A DNA stretch of 64,000 nucleotides from Gnetum montanum (GCA_015680685.1 MNCI01027477.1:241161-305160), one strand, 5' to 3'; positions 1 to 12,947 are shown, counted from the first letter of the stretch. Made by a program: numbers and translations. Notes: generated by a model not told the origin, from the letters alone.

Positions 1-1110
1 TAGATAAATCCTACATTGAAGAGTTGTTCAATCTCCTCTTTGACAATTTATTTTAACTTGGGATTCAAACATCACTACAGCTATCATTTTGGCTTGACGG
101 CAAGGTCAGTGTATATTCAGTGCTGGCATATTCTTGGATCTATCCTAGTGAGTTTGGAATATGAATAGGTGAAGATTGTTGACCAATTTTCCATAACCTT
201 TATTAATTTTCTCTTCTATTCAGTAGCAAGCTTAGCATTAATGATAACTAGCCTTCCATTTTTCAAAAATACATATTCCATTCCAGCCAATAGCATCTTT
301 AATTCAAGGGGCTCTTATTTAAAGTTATCAAGAATTTTTAGCTCACCCTAATTGACATTATCATTTGCTCCTTTAGAGAGCTAGTGGGGAACTTGCTTGA
401 GTTCATACATACTTGCAACGTACTCGTACATTAGGCCCTTAGTCAATTCTATGCATAATGTACTATTGATAGTATCAGCTGTTAGCCACTTGGTGCCTTC
501 TTGTTTTGTGGCTACTACATACAAGCATCTCTAGATATTAGCTTCTGGTGCACACTGCTTGCATGCAAAGATAGATGTTTGTTTTACTAACCATAATGTC
601 TACACACAATGATACCCTAAATCACTATATGCAATACATGGAACTCTCTTCTTCTCAATCTTTCCAAATTCATTTTCTTTTGATATCTCCAAGGAAAGAT
701 CTCTAATGACAATTTTGGCATACACAGTACTTAGCCATGCCCTTCCCATAATAATTGGAAAGTCCCCCTTATAGTTCTCTACTTTGATTACCAAGAAATC
801 AGTGGGATATGACCACTCACAAATAGTGGTGATGATGTCCTCAACCAGTTCTAGTGGAACAATGATGGATTGGTCCACCAGTTCTATCTAGATGTTTTTC
901 TTCTTCAAAGGAGGAAGGTTTCACGTTATGTACATATCATGCGAGATTAGATTAACACTAGGACTAGAGTCAAGAGGAGATTTACAAGGCTCATTCCTAG
1001 CAATTTGCAAGCACACTAGGGGACTTCAGGGATTAACTAATTTTTTGGGTAGGTTACCAGTTCGAATCTAATCAGATACAACATGTGTCAACATTATAGT
1101 ATGGATTCGA
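1..1110 (-). pseudogene. RT-A pol fragment: aspartic protease and start of RT
   Basis: On the minus strand about 1110-600 encodes a retropepsin-like region. Characteristic runs are ITTICEWSYPTDFLVIKVEN, FPIIMGRAWLSTV and LSLEISKENEFGKIEKK, all recurring in the other gypsy copies. The active-site region is decayed (LDSSPSVNLIS where RT-D reads LDLGSSVNLIS). From about 430 to 1 a spacer leads to the RT N-terminus, with a LNPKLK.IVKEEIEQL stretch just before the window edge. Several in-frame stops interrupt it. The family normally makes PR-RT-RNase H-integrase as one polyprotein; only the first part is visible here. Confidence 0.8.
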
Positions 1111-1779
1111 GAGGAATTTTGGTTTGAAAGGGACTTGAATAGAGAGGAAATAGAGGAAGGTGGAGGAGTAGGGTTACCAACCACTGATGTTTTTGAGGGC
1201 TTTGGTGAACCACGAGGTCAAAAGAAGGATCTTGTCTTTGTTCAAGGTTTTGATCTTCTTGATGGGTTAATCGATTGTAGATTAACTACCCTTGTAGCAT
1301 TTCTTTATTATGGTTGTGTAGGTAATTCACCTTGCATGGATGGAATAAATGGTAGCTGTGTAGGAGGTGGAGGAGGAGGTGCATGAGTGTAATAGGTGGC
1401 ATCCCTCCATGGATAGGGTGATTGGTATGTTTCAGAAGGGTAGTGGTGAGATTGGTAAGTAGCAATATGACTAGAGGAGTCCCTTGGAGATGAAGGTTGC
1501 TGAACATAGTAACAATAAGGATCTGGTTGTCAGTAAGGGTATTTTTGTCTTGGAGGTGGCAATGCCCATGATTGTGGTTGCTGCCATTACTGGTATAATT
1601 TGTAGGGTTGCAAAGGAGTTCCACTTAGATAATATCACTATGGTTGGTGGAACTATTGAGGATTGCCTTGTGGATAAGGTAATCTTTTGGGCATTTGCCT
1701 TTGTGCAAGTTGTGGATGTAAGGCATACATCCCATGTTCCTACAAGTGTGATACAATTTGATAACATCCCTTAGGATGT

Positions 1780-3575
1780 TCATACTAGCAAACACATCTA
1801 GCATCATTATCTAAATTGCTATTCATAGCCATATCTATTGTAGCCATTTTACCTTTACCCTTAGATATGGTATGTTCATCTTCCTTACGTCTTTGATGCT
1901 CTTGCTCATCATTTTGCTGCTTGGACTCTTCAACAACTTTTAGAATAGCTTGAAATCTATTATCCATGGAGTCCCATAATTGATCAACCTTAGCCATGAT
2001 TTTTGATTGCAATTTCTAGAATGGCAAGGTTTTCTGATTAACCACCTCATCTCTAGTGAATTCATCCTCATTGTCACAAAATCTAACCCCTTTTTTTTAA
2101 TAGAAGGATCTCTATTGTATTCTTCTACACTTTTATGTTTTTTTTAGCTCTTACTCCTTCTTGGATACCTACTCAATTAATTTTTGAATATGATGTGTAC
2201 TTAACACTATCAATCTCTCTCGGGAATAGATGCCAAGGGTTTTCCTAGTTTCAAACTGCAACCCATTTATGATATGGTGAAGTTGATCAAGTTGAGAGTA
2301 ACCATGGCTAGGATACCTATGCAATAGATAGTATCAACCAATAGCAGCATCTAAGGGCTCATGATTCCCTTATTTCCACCCTTGAATTTTTTTTCTTAGA
2401 TTGGATACTTGGTAGTACATTTGATATTTGTCATTGAATAGTTCCAACATTGTACTCCACTTCCTGATCAATTTTGGTTCCAAAGATCGATACCAATTTT
2501 TTGCTTCCTTTATGAGTGTCCTTGGAAAAAATTTCAGCTTTTGCTAGTCACTCTCAATATTTTGCAAAGTACATGCATCTTGAAAGGCCTAAAGATTATT
2601 TTGTGGATTAGCATCATATCCTCCCTCTAACCAAGGAATATTACTCATATGAAGTGTCTTTATTCTATTGTCCTTCACATGCCTAGTTGGAATCCTCATA
2701 GCCTCTACAATATTTAACATGCCCTGAATAGCAAGTAGAGGTTCATTAAGGCCATGATGGTGGTGCCTACAATGTTCCCTACTAGCCCTTCTTTCTTGAT
2801 GGTGTGTCTCTATGGATTGTCCATGTCTTCATTCATGACTATCCTGACTGTCCCTTCTATTATTCTAGTCCTGTCGGTCACCTCCATCATGGTTATTTTT
2901 TCTTCGGCCATGATCTAAACTAGATGAAGATGATGATGATGATGATGAAGGGGAAGAATAAGGGGAACTTTCTCTATGTTGATGCCTATCACCCTTCCTT
3001 TGATTCTTTTAACCATGATCACAATCATGATCTCCTTTGTTCCCATTTTCTTGACTTTCTTCTCTAGATCCATTTTTGTCATTGGATCCATTTTAACTAG
3101 AACTTGGATTATGGATTGTGGATTGTACATTTTTGTTGAGGGCTCCTTGAACAAAGTCAAAGAGAGGAGAATCACTAAATAAGTGGTCATCTTCATCAAT
3201 TGGGCCAAGTGAAGGTGGAAAGATATATGCCCCCTTGTCCTTCACAAGCTCGTGTTGGTGCTATAGCTACCAATCCCTTAATTTTTGCACTTTAGTGGGA
3301 TGATAATCCCTTGAGTTAGGATCTCACATCTCATATTCTCCATGGAGATGTTGAAGTTCATGTTATGTGAGCATTAGCTAGAGCATTACTGGAATAGATT
3401 AATTAGATGGCAACATAATGTTACCTTCTAGATTTCACCACCACATTAGTTCATCTTGATGTAAGATGAAGGTAAAGTCTAGTACATACTCATTGGGATG
3501 AGCATACACCACCTAGTATTGTTGAGGCACCTGAACTAGCATGGGCGGAGATGGGCTCCTATGAGAAAAAGACAT
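1780..3575 (-). pseudogene. RT-A gag remnant
   Basis: The likely start is the minus-strand ATG at 3575, opening MSFSHRSPSPPMLVQ. This matches the gag starts of RT-C and RT-D (the latter begins MSPSLYESASPP). Downstream are a low-complexity Ser stretch encoded by a GAT-type trinucleotide run (2923-2952), a charged Arg/His-rich stretch, and near 2012-1785 a coiled-coil-like segment (MAKVDQLWDSMDNRFQAILK). Gag would form the capsid of the retroelement particle. Multiple stops and frame changes make it non-functional. Confidence 0.75.
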
Positions 3576-3713
3576 TTTATGTTAATAAATAGTGTGCAGT
3601 TGAGATTTAATTTAATGATAATAATTTTTGTTTTCATACGATTTGACTCTTAGGGTTCAAACAACAAGGTTACTAAGTTTCATTGGGTTTAGATAGCGCA
3701 TGAAGAACTATAG

Positions 3714-3731
3714 TCCTTGGCAATAGTGCCA
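3714..3731 (-). other. RT-A primer binding site (decayed)
   Basis: Read on the minus strand this is TGGCACTATTGCCAAGGA, one base inside the LTR. It matches a TGGCGCCGTTGCCGGGGA-type PBS, which I recall being assigned to tRNA-Asp in Athila-like elements. Most differences are C-to-T or G-to-A. Confidence 0.7.
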
Positions 3732-3732
3732 A

Positions 3733-4599
3733 TGATGAACAACAAAGTACCCCTATGCCAAACCATACGAATCACAAGCGTTCATGTGCAATCTAGTTGA
3801 ATTTTGTAGACTATTGTTACTAAGTACACTAGACCTAAACAATGTGTGCATGTTGTTCATTTGTTGTTTTCCTAGTCCCACTTGTGAAATGCAATTGTAT
3901 GGTTAAGTGTGACTGAGGCATATGATTTTTATTACTTTTTGTTTTTATAGAATTACTCACCTAGAACAAGAATAAAAGTAGCAGTGATTAAAAGTAAGAG
4001 TGATTAATTGCTAAGTAAACTATAGTCTAATATAGCCTAACACAAGTAATCATTCCCACTTCCTGGATATATCCTGAACTTCGTGCAAACACTACTGGGC
4101 TGTCAAATGCTAATCATTTCTGAGCTATCAAGTGTCACATGTATGCTTGAAGGGGTTGTTCTTGTGTATCTTAATAAGTTGCTTAATTAATCAAAATTAA
4201 TTAATACATACATAAAATTAATGTAAATTGCATGAAATAGAAATTCATAAGAAAGAAAATCTCAAGTGCTGCAAGGAATGGATCAAAGAGCTCGTCTTTA
4301 TTGCCAACACAATGGTGTGCTCAGGTACATCAATACTTGAATAAAGAGTCGTTCATAATTAGACCTCCTATTGCGGGCACTTGGAAAATATTCTAACTTT
4401 CAAATGGAAAAACTACAAGAGTTTCACTACTTGATTGCTAAAAAACTTACTCCCAATTGTTGTGCCTAGGCATTGTATTTATAGACCCGAGAGTAACCCT
4501 GCAATATCAAATATATGATATTGCATCTTGGGCCGTGATATCGTGTACTCGATATCGTGGCCACCCTGATATTAGAGTGATGAAAAACATGATTTATCA
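3733..4599 (-). repeat. RT-A 5' LTR (867 bp)
   Basis: The LTR starts TGATGAAC (plus-strand view) and ends GATTTATCA. It aligns along its length with the RT-C left LTR (864 bp). Read on its own strand, the first ~110 bases (4599-4490) carry several GATATC/GATATTG words just upstream of a TATA box (TATAAATA, 4483-4476). An AATAAAGA polyadenylation-like word lies further in. Confidence 0.85.
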
Positions 4600-4872
4600 C
4601 TTGGTTTCTTCTCAAGTCAATTAGGCTCTAAAGCTTGAAAAAATTTAAATTAGAAGATGATATCATTTGCCATGGATGTCTTTTTAAAGTAATAATGACT
4701 TCATAAGGTTGTTACTAAAGCTTCAATTTCCTTGCAAATAGGTTTAGAACTTGAAAAAGAATGTGAAAGAGTATTAGTTTAAAATGACATGTATGAGTAA
4801 CATAAGCAATTATGTGAGTTTTATTACTATAAAACTATTTGTACTTAGATTATCTTATAAGATGGTGGATTA

Positions 4873-5530
4873 AATCATCATCACCATCCTAGCCTTCTCC
4901 CAATAAAATGAGATCAGGTATATGAGTTCTCTTTTATCATTTGTCTCTTTAAGAGATAAATTTTCATCCATCTATAATTTTTCACATCATCTTCAAAAAT
5001 TTTTAGATCTTTTTTATTTTCATTTTTATGGCTTTATTGGAATTGTGACATGAAAAGCTTTATTGAGAGGCTCATTATTTAATCTTCTTTACACATGACT
5101 AAATCATTTAACATATCATTCCTATAGCTTATTTATAATAGAAGTCATTCTAGGTCTTTCTCTAATGTCTATATTTTGTTGTATATTTCCTTTTGTAACA
5201 TTTGATATTCATCTAAGCATTTACATTTCTACCAAATTGATTTATTGTTCATGCGTCTTTTTTATAGTATAACATTCAACACTATATAAAATAATATGCC
5301 AAATTACTATCCTATAATTTTTAAGCTTTTATTATGATCCTTTTATTATATAAAACATCATTATCTTCTTTTTATTTCTTGTCTCAATCTTATTTCTTAA
5401 TTAGATTTGATTTTTCTTTCATTGATCTTTCTCTAATGGATTTGATCTCTCTAGAATTCCCCTATAGGGGATTCCAAATTACTTTCAAATTTTTCAACCA
5501 ATGCCAAAATTTCTACATTTTTTATTAATG
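4873..5530 (-). mobile_element. RTE-like LINE 3' fragment
   Basis: On the minus strand a broken frame has words typical of the C-terminus of plant RTE-type LINE proteins: EMRMLRWM-like, a WF/SHV segment, and a KKFLEDDVKNYRWMK-like segment. It ends in the 3' tail TTTTATTGGGAGAAGGCTAGGATGGTGATGATGAT (given here in pieces: TTTTATTGGGAGAAGG, then CTAGGATGGTGATGATGAT), at 4873-4925. That tail is shared with 16717-16765 and 29128-29172. The 4600-4872 stretch to its left and 5531-5716 to its right show nothing I can name. Confidence 0.5.
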
Positions 5531-5716
5531 AAAAAATGTTTGTTACTTCTTAGAGTGTAGATTTATAAGTTGGTGAGTAAAAATTTATGATGTCTTGTTC
5601 TAATGATGATGATGCAAGTAAGACATATGATTTTGTTCTCTCTCATGATCTTTACAAGTCATTGGTAGTAGATGTTACATTACGATATGTGTTTACCTAA
5701 ATTTTGGGTCCGTTAC

Positions 5717-6557
5717 TGATGAACCATGATATCTGGGCTACGATATTGCATCTACGATATTGGGTATGTGATATCAGAGCCTACCATGTGATGTTAGATA
5801 CCCGATATTGAGACCTCGATCCTTGCCTATAAATAAGAGGCAAGCACACTTGGATTTGTAGTTAGATAGTTAGTCCCTTAGCCAACCTTTGACCCTTTCT
5901 CCCCTCCAGAGTTAGAATTTTTTCTATGTACTTGTAGTAGGAGTCATCAAGTGAACAAATCTTTATTTGAGCATTGTGTACCTAAGCACACTTTGTGTAC
6001 AATAATAAAGATGAACTTTATGATAAACCTTGCAGCATCTAGAATAAATTAATAACTGTTAATTGATATTATTAAATACTTTATTAGCTAATTAATGATT
6101 CTCTCTCACCCTACAACTCTTCTAAGTAATTACACTTAGTACGATCACTTCGAGCATGGGTGTAACACTTGGTATCCTAGTAACGATTAGCATGTGGTAA
6201 TCCTAGTAGTGTTGCACTGGTTCAGGATGTGTATGAAAAGTAAAAATGAATATTGATGTTAGGATTAGTTAAAGCCTAGTTAATCAATAGTTAAGTTAAA
6301 TTAGTCACTTAGTTATCTCTCTCTCATCCCTTATTAACAGTAGGACATAAAAACATAAAAGCTATAAAAATCATATACCTCAAGCTTACTTAACCATACA
6401 ATCATGACATACAAGTAGGTTTGGGAAGACAACAATCAACCAACCTATCCTTGTTCCAAAAGGTTGCATAAGCACTTGGTCCTTGAAATTTAACCAGATT
6501 GTGTGTGAAACACTTGTATTCATATGGTTGAGCATAGGGGTACCTCGCCACTAATCA
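5717..6557 (+). repeat. RT-B 5' LTR
   Basis: 841 bp, from TGATGAAC to CTAATCA. The first ~100 bp hold GATATC/GATATTG repeats, followed by a TATA box (TATAAATA, 5828-5835). AATAAAGATGAAC near 6007 is a polyadenylation-type word. The same layout is seen in the 3' copy. Confidence 0.92.
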
Positions 6558-6558
6558 T

Positions 6559-6576
6559 TGGCACCATTACTAGGGA
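6559..6576 (+). other. RT-B primer binding site (decayed)
   Basis: TGGCACCATTACTAGGGA lies one base after the LTR. Compared with TGGCGCCGTTGCCGGGGA, every difference is G-to-A or C-to-T, as expected from methyl-cytosine decay. Confidence 0.75.
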
Positions 6577-6693
6577 CTTAGTTGTTTGTACGCTAATTAG
6601 AACTTAGGAAATCATTTACATCATTGGAACGAATCCTTATGGTTAATTGAGAAAATAATAAACAAGAATACATTGCACACTTAATAGATAAGT

Positions 6694-8625
6694 ATGTCTC
6701 CTTCTTCGTATGAATGCGCCTCACCACCTAGGTCTAAATAGGAAACAATTGACAATGTAATACATATGACATTGATCTACCAGTCCATCAACAAGTTTGA
6801 GTGGTATATATTTATCCTGATGAGTATATATACTAGACTTCACCTTTATCCTCCATCAAGATGAACAACTGCATTGGCAAGACCTAGAAGGTAACATAGT
6901 GTTACCCCCCGATCATTTAGTTCCAAACATGTTTCTTCGTGCTCTCACATGAATTGGCATGCCACACTTACATGTAGAATATGTTATGCAGGACCATGAC
7001 TTAAGAGAGTATTGTCCCACGGAGGCATAATGTCAAAGGGACTTAGAATAGGAGAGACATCATAAGTCTTTGAAGGGTAAGTAGTCCCACGATGTCTCAC
7101 ATGTCTTAAGAGAGAATGAGGGTGGTGAACCTACCTCAGATAGTTGCCCACATAACGATGTTCCTCCCCTTGACTTTGGCCAAGGGGTTGTGTATTGGAA
7201 CCTTTCTTCCACTATTCATAACCTAGGTTTTGATACCCATGGGTTCAAAGGGTCTAAAAAAGGAGACATGGACACATGATAAAGGTGGACATTCTAATCG
7301 CAATCACGATTGAGGCCAAGATCGTTGAAGAGAAGGTAGCAGACACCATCATGGTGATGGTTCTTCTTCTTCTTCACCTTTATTGTCTCCTTCACCCTCT
7401 ACTTTAGTATCTAGACATAATCATAAGGAAAAATACCATGGGGATAAAGGTAGGCAAAGTGGAATTCATAGACGAAACAACCAAGAAAGGGGACAAGAGC
7501 ACTCTAGAGAATCACAACATAGAAAAAGGAAGAGTAGGGAACAACATAGGCATCATAGATGCCATGGATGAGATGATTACAATGAATCCATAATTGCTAC
7601 TCAGAGTATGTTAGACATAACTGAGGTTGTTAGAATTCCAACAAGGCACCAGAAAGATAGTAGGATCAAGAGACTAGATATGAACAATATCCCACGATTT
7701 GAAGGGGGATATAACACTGATTCTTAGAATCACTTACCAGCATTCCATGATGCATGTGCCTTACAAAACATAGAGAATGAATGGAAGAAACTTAATTTGT
7801 TCTCATAGACACTAGTTAAAGAAGTGGAAAGCTGGTACCAGTCTTTAGAATTGGAATCCATTCATAGATGGAGTACTATGTTAGAATTATTCAACAATAA
7901 GTACCAAATGTACTCTTGAGTGCCCAATCTACCAAAGCAAATCCAAGGTTGGAAATAAAGAGGACATGAACCCTTGGATGCTACCATTGGCTAATACTAT
8001 GCACTGTTACATCATTGTCCTAGCCATGGTTATTCACAAAGGGATCAACTACGTCATCTTCTAGATGGGCTTAGCCATCAAACGAGAAGAACCCTTGGGA
8101 CTTATGCCCAAGGAAGGCTATCCAAGCTTAGGTTCCATCAAATTCAAAGAATATTAGAGCAAGTTGCTAAGGAAGAAGGTGAGCTACGATAGAGAGAAAG
8201 TGTGGAAGAGTATAACCGAGATCCTTCCCTTTGGAAGAGTGGAGTAGGATTTTATGAGGATGAATAAGTGTCACCACTCAAAGAGATGGTGAATATGAAA
8301 ACTTTGCCTATCCAAAAGTTGACATTAGAAGTATCAACAAAGGTAGAGCAAATGTGGGATTCCCTAGACAATATATTTCAATGTGTTCTTAAAATAGTAG
8401 AGGAATCTCGAGAGAAAGGTAGTGATCATGAAAAAAGAAAAAAGAAGAGAAGCTAGACATGCACTTAGCAAGGGTAAGAGCAAAGTTTCCATCATTGAAG
8501 AGGTTGTGGAGTCAGAAATAGACAATGATAGTGGATGTGAAATATGTTAATATGACCATCCTAAGGAATGTTACCCTATAATCTCACATCTGCAAGAGTT
8601 TGGGGTGTATGCACTCAACCCATAG
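6694..8625 (+). pseudogene. RT-B gag
   Basis: The start at 6694 gives MSPSSYECASPPR, collinear with the RT-D gag start. The order is an N-terminal domain, a Ser/Arg/His-rich linker (about 7330-7560), a capsid-like region with the plant retrotransposon-gag pattern (VKEVESWYQSLELESI near 7810-7860, then a Tyr/His region), and a coiled-coil-like segment (8268-8456). A short Cys/His motif CEIC-YDHPKEC at about 8535-8573 has CX2CX3HX3C spacing. Stops interrupt it at several former Trp/Gln codons. A Gln/Pro/Tyr-rich linker (8626-9093) leads to protease. Confidence 0.8.
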
Positions 8626-9093
8626 TTGAATAAATGGCAAACACCCTAAAGGTTAGCTTATCCTCAAGGTAACCCACAATAGTTCCACCAACCCTTAACA
8701 TATTACCCCAGTGGAAATCCACCACAACTGATTGAGCAATATCAACAGTGGAAATACCCACAATCAATGGAAATTCCACCACCAAGGCAACAATATCCTT
8801 ATTAGCTACCTGACCTGTATGGATGTTACGTGTAATAGCCAGTCTCTTCATGTGACTCTACTAGTCACATTACCCCTCAACCTCAGTATTAAGCTCATGA
8901 GTATTATAGGACTCCTTCTCCTAGGGGCGATGTTTCAAAAATGTACTATCCTTCTCATCCAGCCACATATCTTTCACCAATAGCTCCATTACCACTTGCT
9001 CTAGCTATGTAGAGTGAAATCCCTACCTAGCTGCAGCAACGTAATGCCACAAGGGCTGTTAACTCTCAACCTATTATTGGTTCCAGCAACCAC

Positions 9094-9840
9094 ATGAAGA
9101 AAAGACTTTTCTTTAGAACCAACAATCCAACAAAGCCCTTGCAATCACAAGCAGTTGATTCCTTAGATGCCTTAGTATCAATCAAAACTTTGGAGCCTCC
9201 TTCAATTCAACCACCACACTCAATGCATATGATCATGCTAACACATGCCATCACTGATTGGATCAAAGCTGGTCATCTTCCTAGGAAATTCCTTGATCTT
9301 GGTAATCCTCTGATATACTTACAAATCGTTGAAAATGAACCATGCAAGGCTCTTTTGGATTTAGTTTTTAGTATTAACTTAATTTCTCAAGAAATGTACA
9401 ATTCCTGGAACCTACCTCCATTGAAAAAGAGAAACATTTGCTTAGAGCTGACCAACTAGTCCATCACTATCCCATTTGAACTAGTGGAGGACATTGTTAC
9501 CACTATTTGTGGGTGGTTGTACCCAGTTGATTTCCTAGTGATTCAGGTGAACAACGGTAAGGGGGACTTTCCAATAATAATGGAAAGAGCATGGCTAAGT
9601 ATAGTTGACATGTGCTTAGGAATCTATAATCTTTCCTTGTAAATATCAAAGAAAAATACATTCGGAAAGATTAAGAAGAAGAAAGTTTTTTGCATCACAG
9701 ACAGTGACACAGTGTGTAATTGTGTGCAGAGGTCATGGGTTGTGCAAAGTTTAACATTACCTGCATGCAATCAGTGTGTACAAGTGATCAACATACAAAG
9801 ATGCCTGTGTGTAGTAGCCACATGACATGAAGACACCTAA
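9094..9840 (+). pseudogene. RT-B aspartic protease
   Basis: It opens MKKRLFFRTNNPTKPLQ, the same start as the RT-D protease frame. The retropepsin core is PCKALLDLVFSINLIS (from about 9340), where RT-D has DLGSS; the active-site Gly is therefore Val here. It continues KKRNICLELTN, a stop, VTTICGWLYP and FPIIMERAWLS. The enzyme would cleave Gag-Pol into mature parts. Stops and the lost active-site Gly make it dead. Confidence 0.8.
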
Positions 9841-9897
9841 TGGCTGACAGCTAATCAAGAAATTAGTTCACTCATATGCATGGAATAAATTGAGGGG

Positions 9898-11046
9898 TTG
9901 ACTTGCACTTACATTGATAGCATAAACACATTAGAGCAAGTCCACTGCCAACTTCCAAGTCTTAACCTTGAAAATATCAACTGGGGAAAGTTGGAAATCC
10001 CTAAGAAATTTAAGTGGAAGCCCCTCGAGTTGAAACCATTACCCACCGATATGGAATACACGTTCCTTAAGAATGGAAAATCGATAATTATCAATGTGAA
10101 GCTTGCTCTACAACAAAAAGAGAAACTACTAAAGGTAATCAATAGATGGTCAAAAGCCTTTGTTTGGTCATATCCTAAATTAACTAAAATAGATCCTAGG
10201 ATATGCCAACATAGGATTTACACCGATCCCTCCATGAAGTCTCGAAGACAACCGCAGAGGCATTTGAACCCAAAGCTGAAGCAAGTAGTTAAGGAAGAAA
10301 TCAAATAGCTTCTCAAGGCTGGGTTCATATACCCCATTTCTGATAGCAAATGGGTTATCCCCTTAGTTATTATTGTACCTAAAAAGGGAGGCAAATGGAG
10401 GGTGTGCATAGATTTTAGGCTACTGAATATGGCAACATTCAAAGATCACTTTTCATTGCCATTTGTTGACCAAGTCTTAGACACCATCATTGGGCATTGC
10501 TATTATAGTTTTCTAGATGGATATAATAGATATAATGAAATATAAATAGCCCTAGAAGACCAAGCCAAGACTACGTTCACTAGTCCATGGGGAACGTTTG
10601 CATAGAAATAGATGTTGTTTGGCTTGTGCAATGCCCCTGTAACCCTTCAACTATTAGTTCTAAGCATCTTGCAATAGTAGATAGGAAATGTTGTAGAAGT
10701 CTTTATGAATGATTTCTCCACCTATGGAGCAAACTTTGATCAAGCCTTAGACCAATTAGAGCAATTTTTGAAAAGATGTGTGGAGACCAATTTAAGGCTC
10801 AATTGGTATAAAAGCCATTTAATGGTCCAAGAAGGTGTAGTGCTAGGGCATAAAATATCACACATAGGGATAGAGGTAGACCCCAAAAAAATTAAATTTA
10901 TCAAAGGAATTACCCATCAACTGGAAACTATCAAAGATATTTGGTCATTTCTTAGACACACTAGCTACTCATTTCTTAGACACACTACCTACTATAGGAG
11001 ATTTATTGGAACTTTTCAAAGGTTTCCAAACCATTGGTTGAATTAA
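9898..11046 (+). pseudogene. RT-B reverse transcriptase
   Basis: The pre-RT segment (9898-10308) has LELKPLPTDMEYTFLKNG and RICQHRIYTDPSMKSRRQPQ, the usual lead-in of Athila/Tat pol. The RT core follows: GFIYPISDSKWV, GKWRVCIDFRLLNMATFKDH, LPFVDQVLDTI, FLDGYNRYNEI and FGLCNAP. The catalytic box reads FMND (10705-10716) instead of FMDD, a G-to-A change. Further on is a 24-bp tandem duplication (10945-10992) that repeats eight residues in frame. Several stops are present. Its function would be copying element RNA into cDNA. Confidence 0.88.
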
Positions 11047-11530
11047 GAAAAAAGAACATACCTTTCAAATGGACCAGGGAATGCAAACTATCTTTTCAAA
11101 CTTTAAAGTAGAAGCTAGTAGAAATAGCCATTCTACAAGCTCCTGACTAGTCCAAACCATTCCATATCATGACTGACGCATCCAACTATGGCTTAGGAGC
11201 TATACTTACATAGTTAGATGACCAAAAGCATCCTTCTTACATCCACTATTTGAGTAGAAGTATCACTGGTGCATAACTTAACTACACAACCACAGAGAAA
11301 GAATTAATGGTTGTAGTGTTTGCACTAGAATAGTGTAGAAACTATGTATTAGGATATAAAGTATATATATGTACAGATCATAGTGTAATCTAGTTTCTCA
11401 TGAATAGGCCAATGGTAAGCCCTCATATCATATGATGGCTTGTAATCTTAAAAGAGTTTGATCTTATGATGATCAATCATAAAGGCACCGAGAACGTAGT
11501 TGCTGATCATTTATCTTGGTTGCAATGGGA
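11047..11530 (+). pseudogene. RT-B RNase H
   Basis: The RNase H pattern follows RT: MTDASNYGLG (about 11170), LNYTTTEKELMVVVFALE (about 11280) and CTDHSVI (about 11375). It then has FLMNRPMVSPHII and KGTENVVADHLS, the usual end of this domain in plant gypsy elements. The Asp-Glu-Asp residues expected for metal binding are readable, but stops interrupt the frame. Confidence 0.82.
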
Positions 11531-12924
11531 TAACAAAGAGGATGAGTATTAAATTTTTGATTATTTCCTAGATAAATTCCTCTTTGCTAGTGTAATGAAT
11601 AATCAATCACCCATGGAGACAAACTGGTATAGTAGCATTCTTACCTATCTCCTCACCCAACAAATAAGACAAGAGTTAAACCATAAGAAGAAACAATAGT
11701 TTCTTCACCAAGCCAAGTACTTTATGAAAATCAATGTGCAACTTTACAAAGTGTGTCTTGATGGCTTGGTTTGATGGTGTGTTATTGATATAGGTCAACT
11801 ACGAGTTCTCCAAGATACTCATGAGGGTTCTTATGGGGGCCATTACGGTAGGAGATGAACGACCATCAAGATCTTGCTTGTAGGATATTATTGGCCTACA
11901 TTGTTTTGGGATGCCCATCAATTCGTCGAATCTTGTGAGTGCTGTCAACATGATGGGGGAATGACTGCTAGAATGGAGGGTCCACAATAATGGATCCAAC
12001 TGTTAGAACCCTTCAACATTTAGGGAATTGATTTTATGGGGCCAATTACACCAATGTCCAATGGAAAAGCTTATATTATTATTGTTATTGATTACTTAAC
12101 CAAATAGGCATAAAGGTTGCTGTTAAGGATTGTACATCATCTACAGCTGCATGAGTTATTCAACAACAAATCATAAACAAGTTTGGTATGTTGTGTGCAC
12201 TTATTTCAGACAATGGTACCCACCTCATAGATGCAACTTTTTGAAAATTAATGCAACGCTTAGGGGTTGAACAAAAATTGACAACACCATACCACCCCCA
12301 AGCGAACAGTCAAGACGAAGTCACCAACAAAGAGATTACAAAAATATTGACAAGAACTATTAGCAAGTTTAGGTGAGCTTGGAGAACTAAACTAAATAAT
12401 GCTCTTTTGGCATACTACTCCACATGGAAACTCCCTACAGGCTACTCTCCCCATGGGTTAGTGTATAGTAAATTACCAATGCTTCCCATTCAAATTGAGC
12501 TCTGTACATTATCCACAGCATGTGACCTCAACCTTGACCTTGATCTAGCATAGAAATAATGGTTAGTAACCCTTAATTTGCTAGATGAAAACTGACTAGC
12601 TGCTCTATCATATAACAAATTGCACAAGGCATTAAATAAACAATGTCATGGCGTATGGATTAGGAAAGTTAAATATCAATCGGGAGATAAGGTTCTCTAC
12701 TGGAATCCCACACATGTGCCACAACATACTAAATTTCAAACACTGTGGGAAGGACCTTATATTATTTATGCAACTTTTCCATTAGGGGCCATGACAATAT
12801 ACAAACCTGAGAGCCCAAACAAGAAGTTTTTGGTAAATGTGCAACAAACCAAACCTTTCCATGAGCTTAGGACAGCCAGTACATATGCTACCTCTTTGGA
12901 TGGACAACCTTTCTCACTATTTTG
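11531..12924 (+). pseudogene. RT-B integrase
   Basis: The zinc-binding region is near 11810-11950 (HEGSYGGHYG..., CECCQHDGG). The catalytic core has GIDFMGPITPMSNGK (about 12024), SDNGTHLI (about 12206) and DEVTNKEITKILTR (about 12317), so the D-D-E positions remain visible. The C-terminal part (12620-12924) has KVKYQSGDKVLYWNPTHVPQ and LWEGPYIIYATFP, resembling the GPY/F module. There is no chromodomain. Frameshifts and stops break it. Integrase would insert the cDNA into host DNA. Confidence 0.85.
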
Positions 12925-12947
12925 AATCTCCTCCTTCCAAGTTAGTT

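Larger units (their letters stand above)
1..4599 (-). mobile_element. RT-A: partial Ty3/gypsy (Athila/Tat-type) LTR retrotransposon
   Basis: This element reads on the minus strand. From right to left it has an LTR (3733-4599), a PBS (3714-3731), gag, protease and the first part of RT, where the window starts. Its integrase, 3' region and second LTR lie outside. The LTR begins TGATGA and ends TTATCA, like the other gypsy copies here. Its LTR and gag are closest to RT-C. The sequence following the LTR is CTTGG, the expected right-hand target duplication, which cannot be checked without the other end. Reading frames are broken by many stops, so it is a fossil copy. Confidence 0.9.

Noticed and set aside
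1135-1774. Gly/Val-rich plus-strand frames over the gag-protease linker of RT-A
   Set aside because: They are antisense to the Gln/Pro/Tyr-rich linker; the same shadow appears at 24059 and 58746 in other copies.
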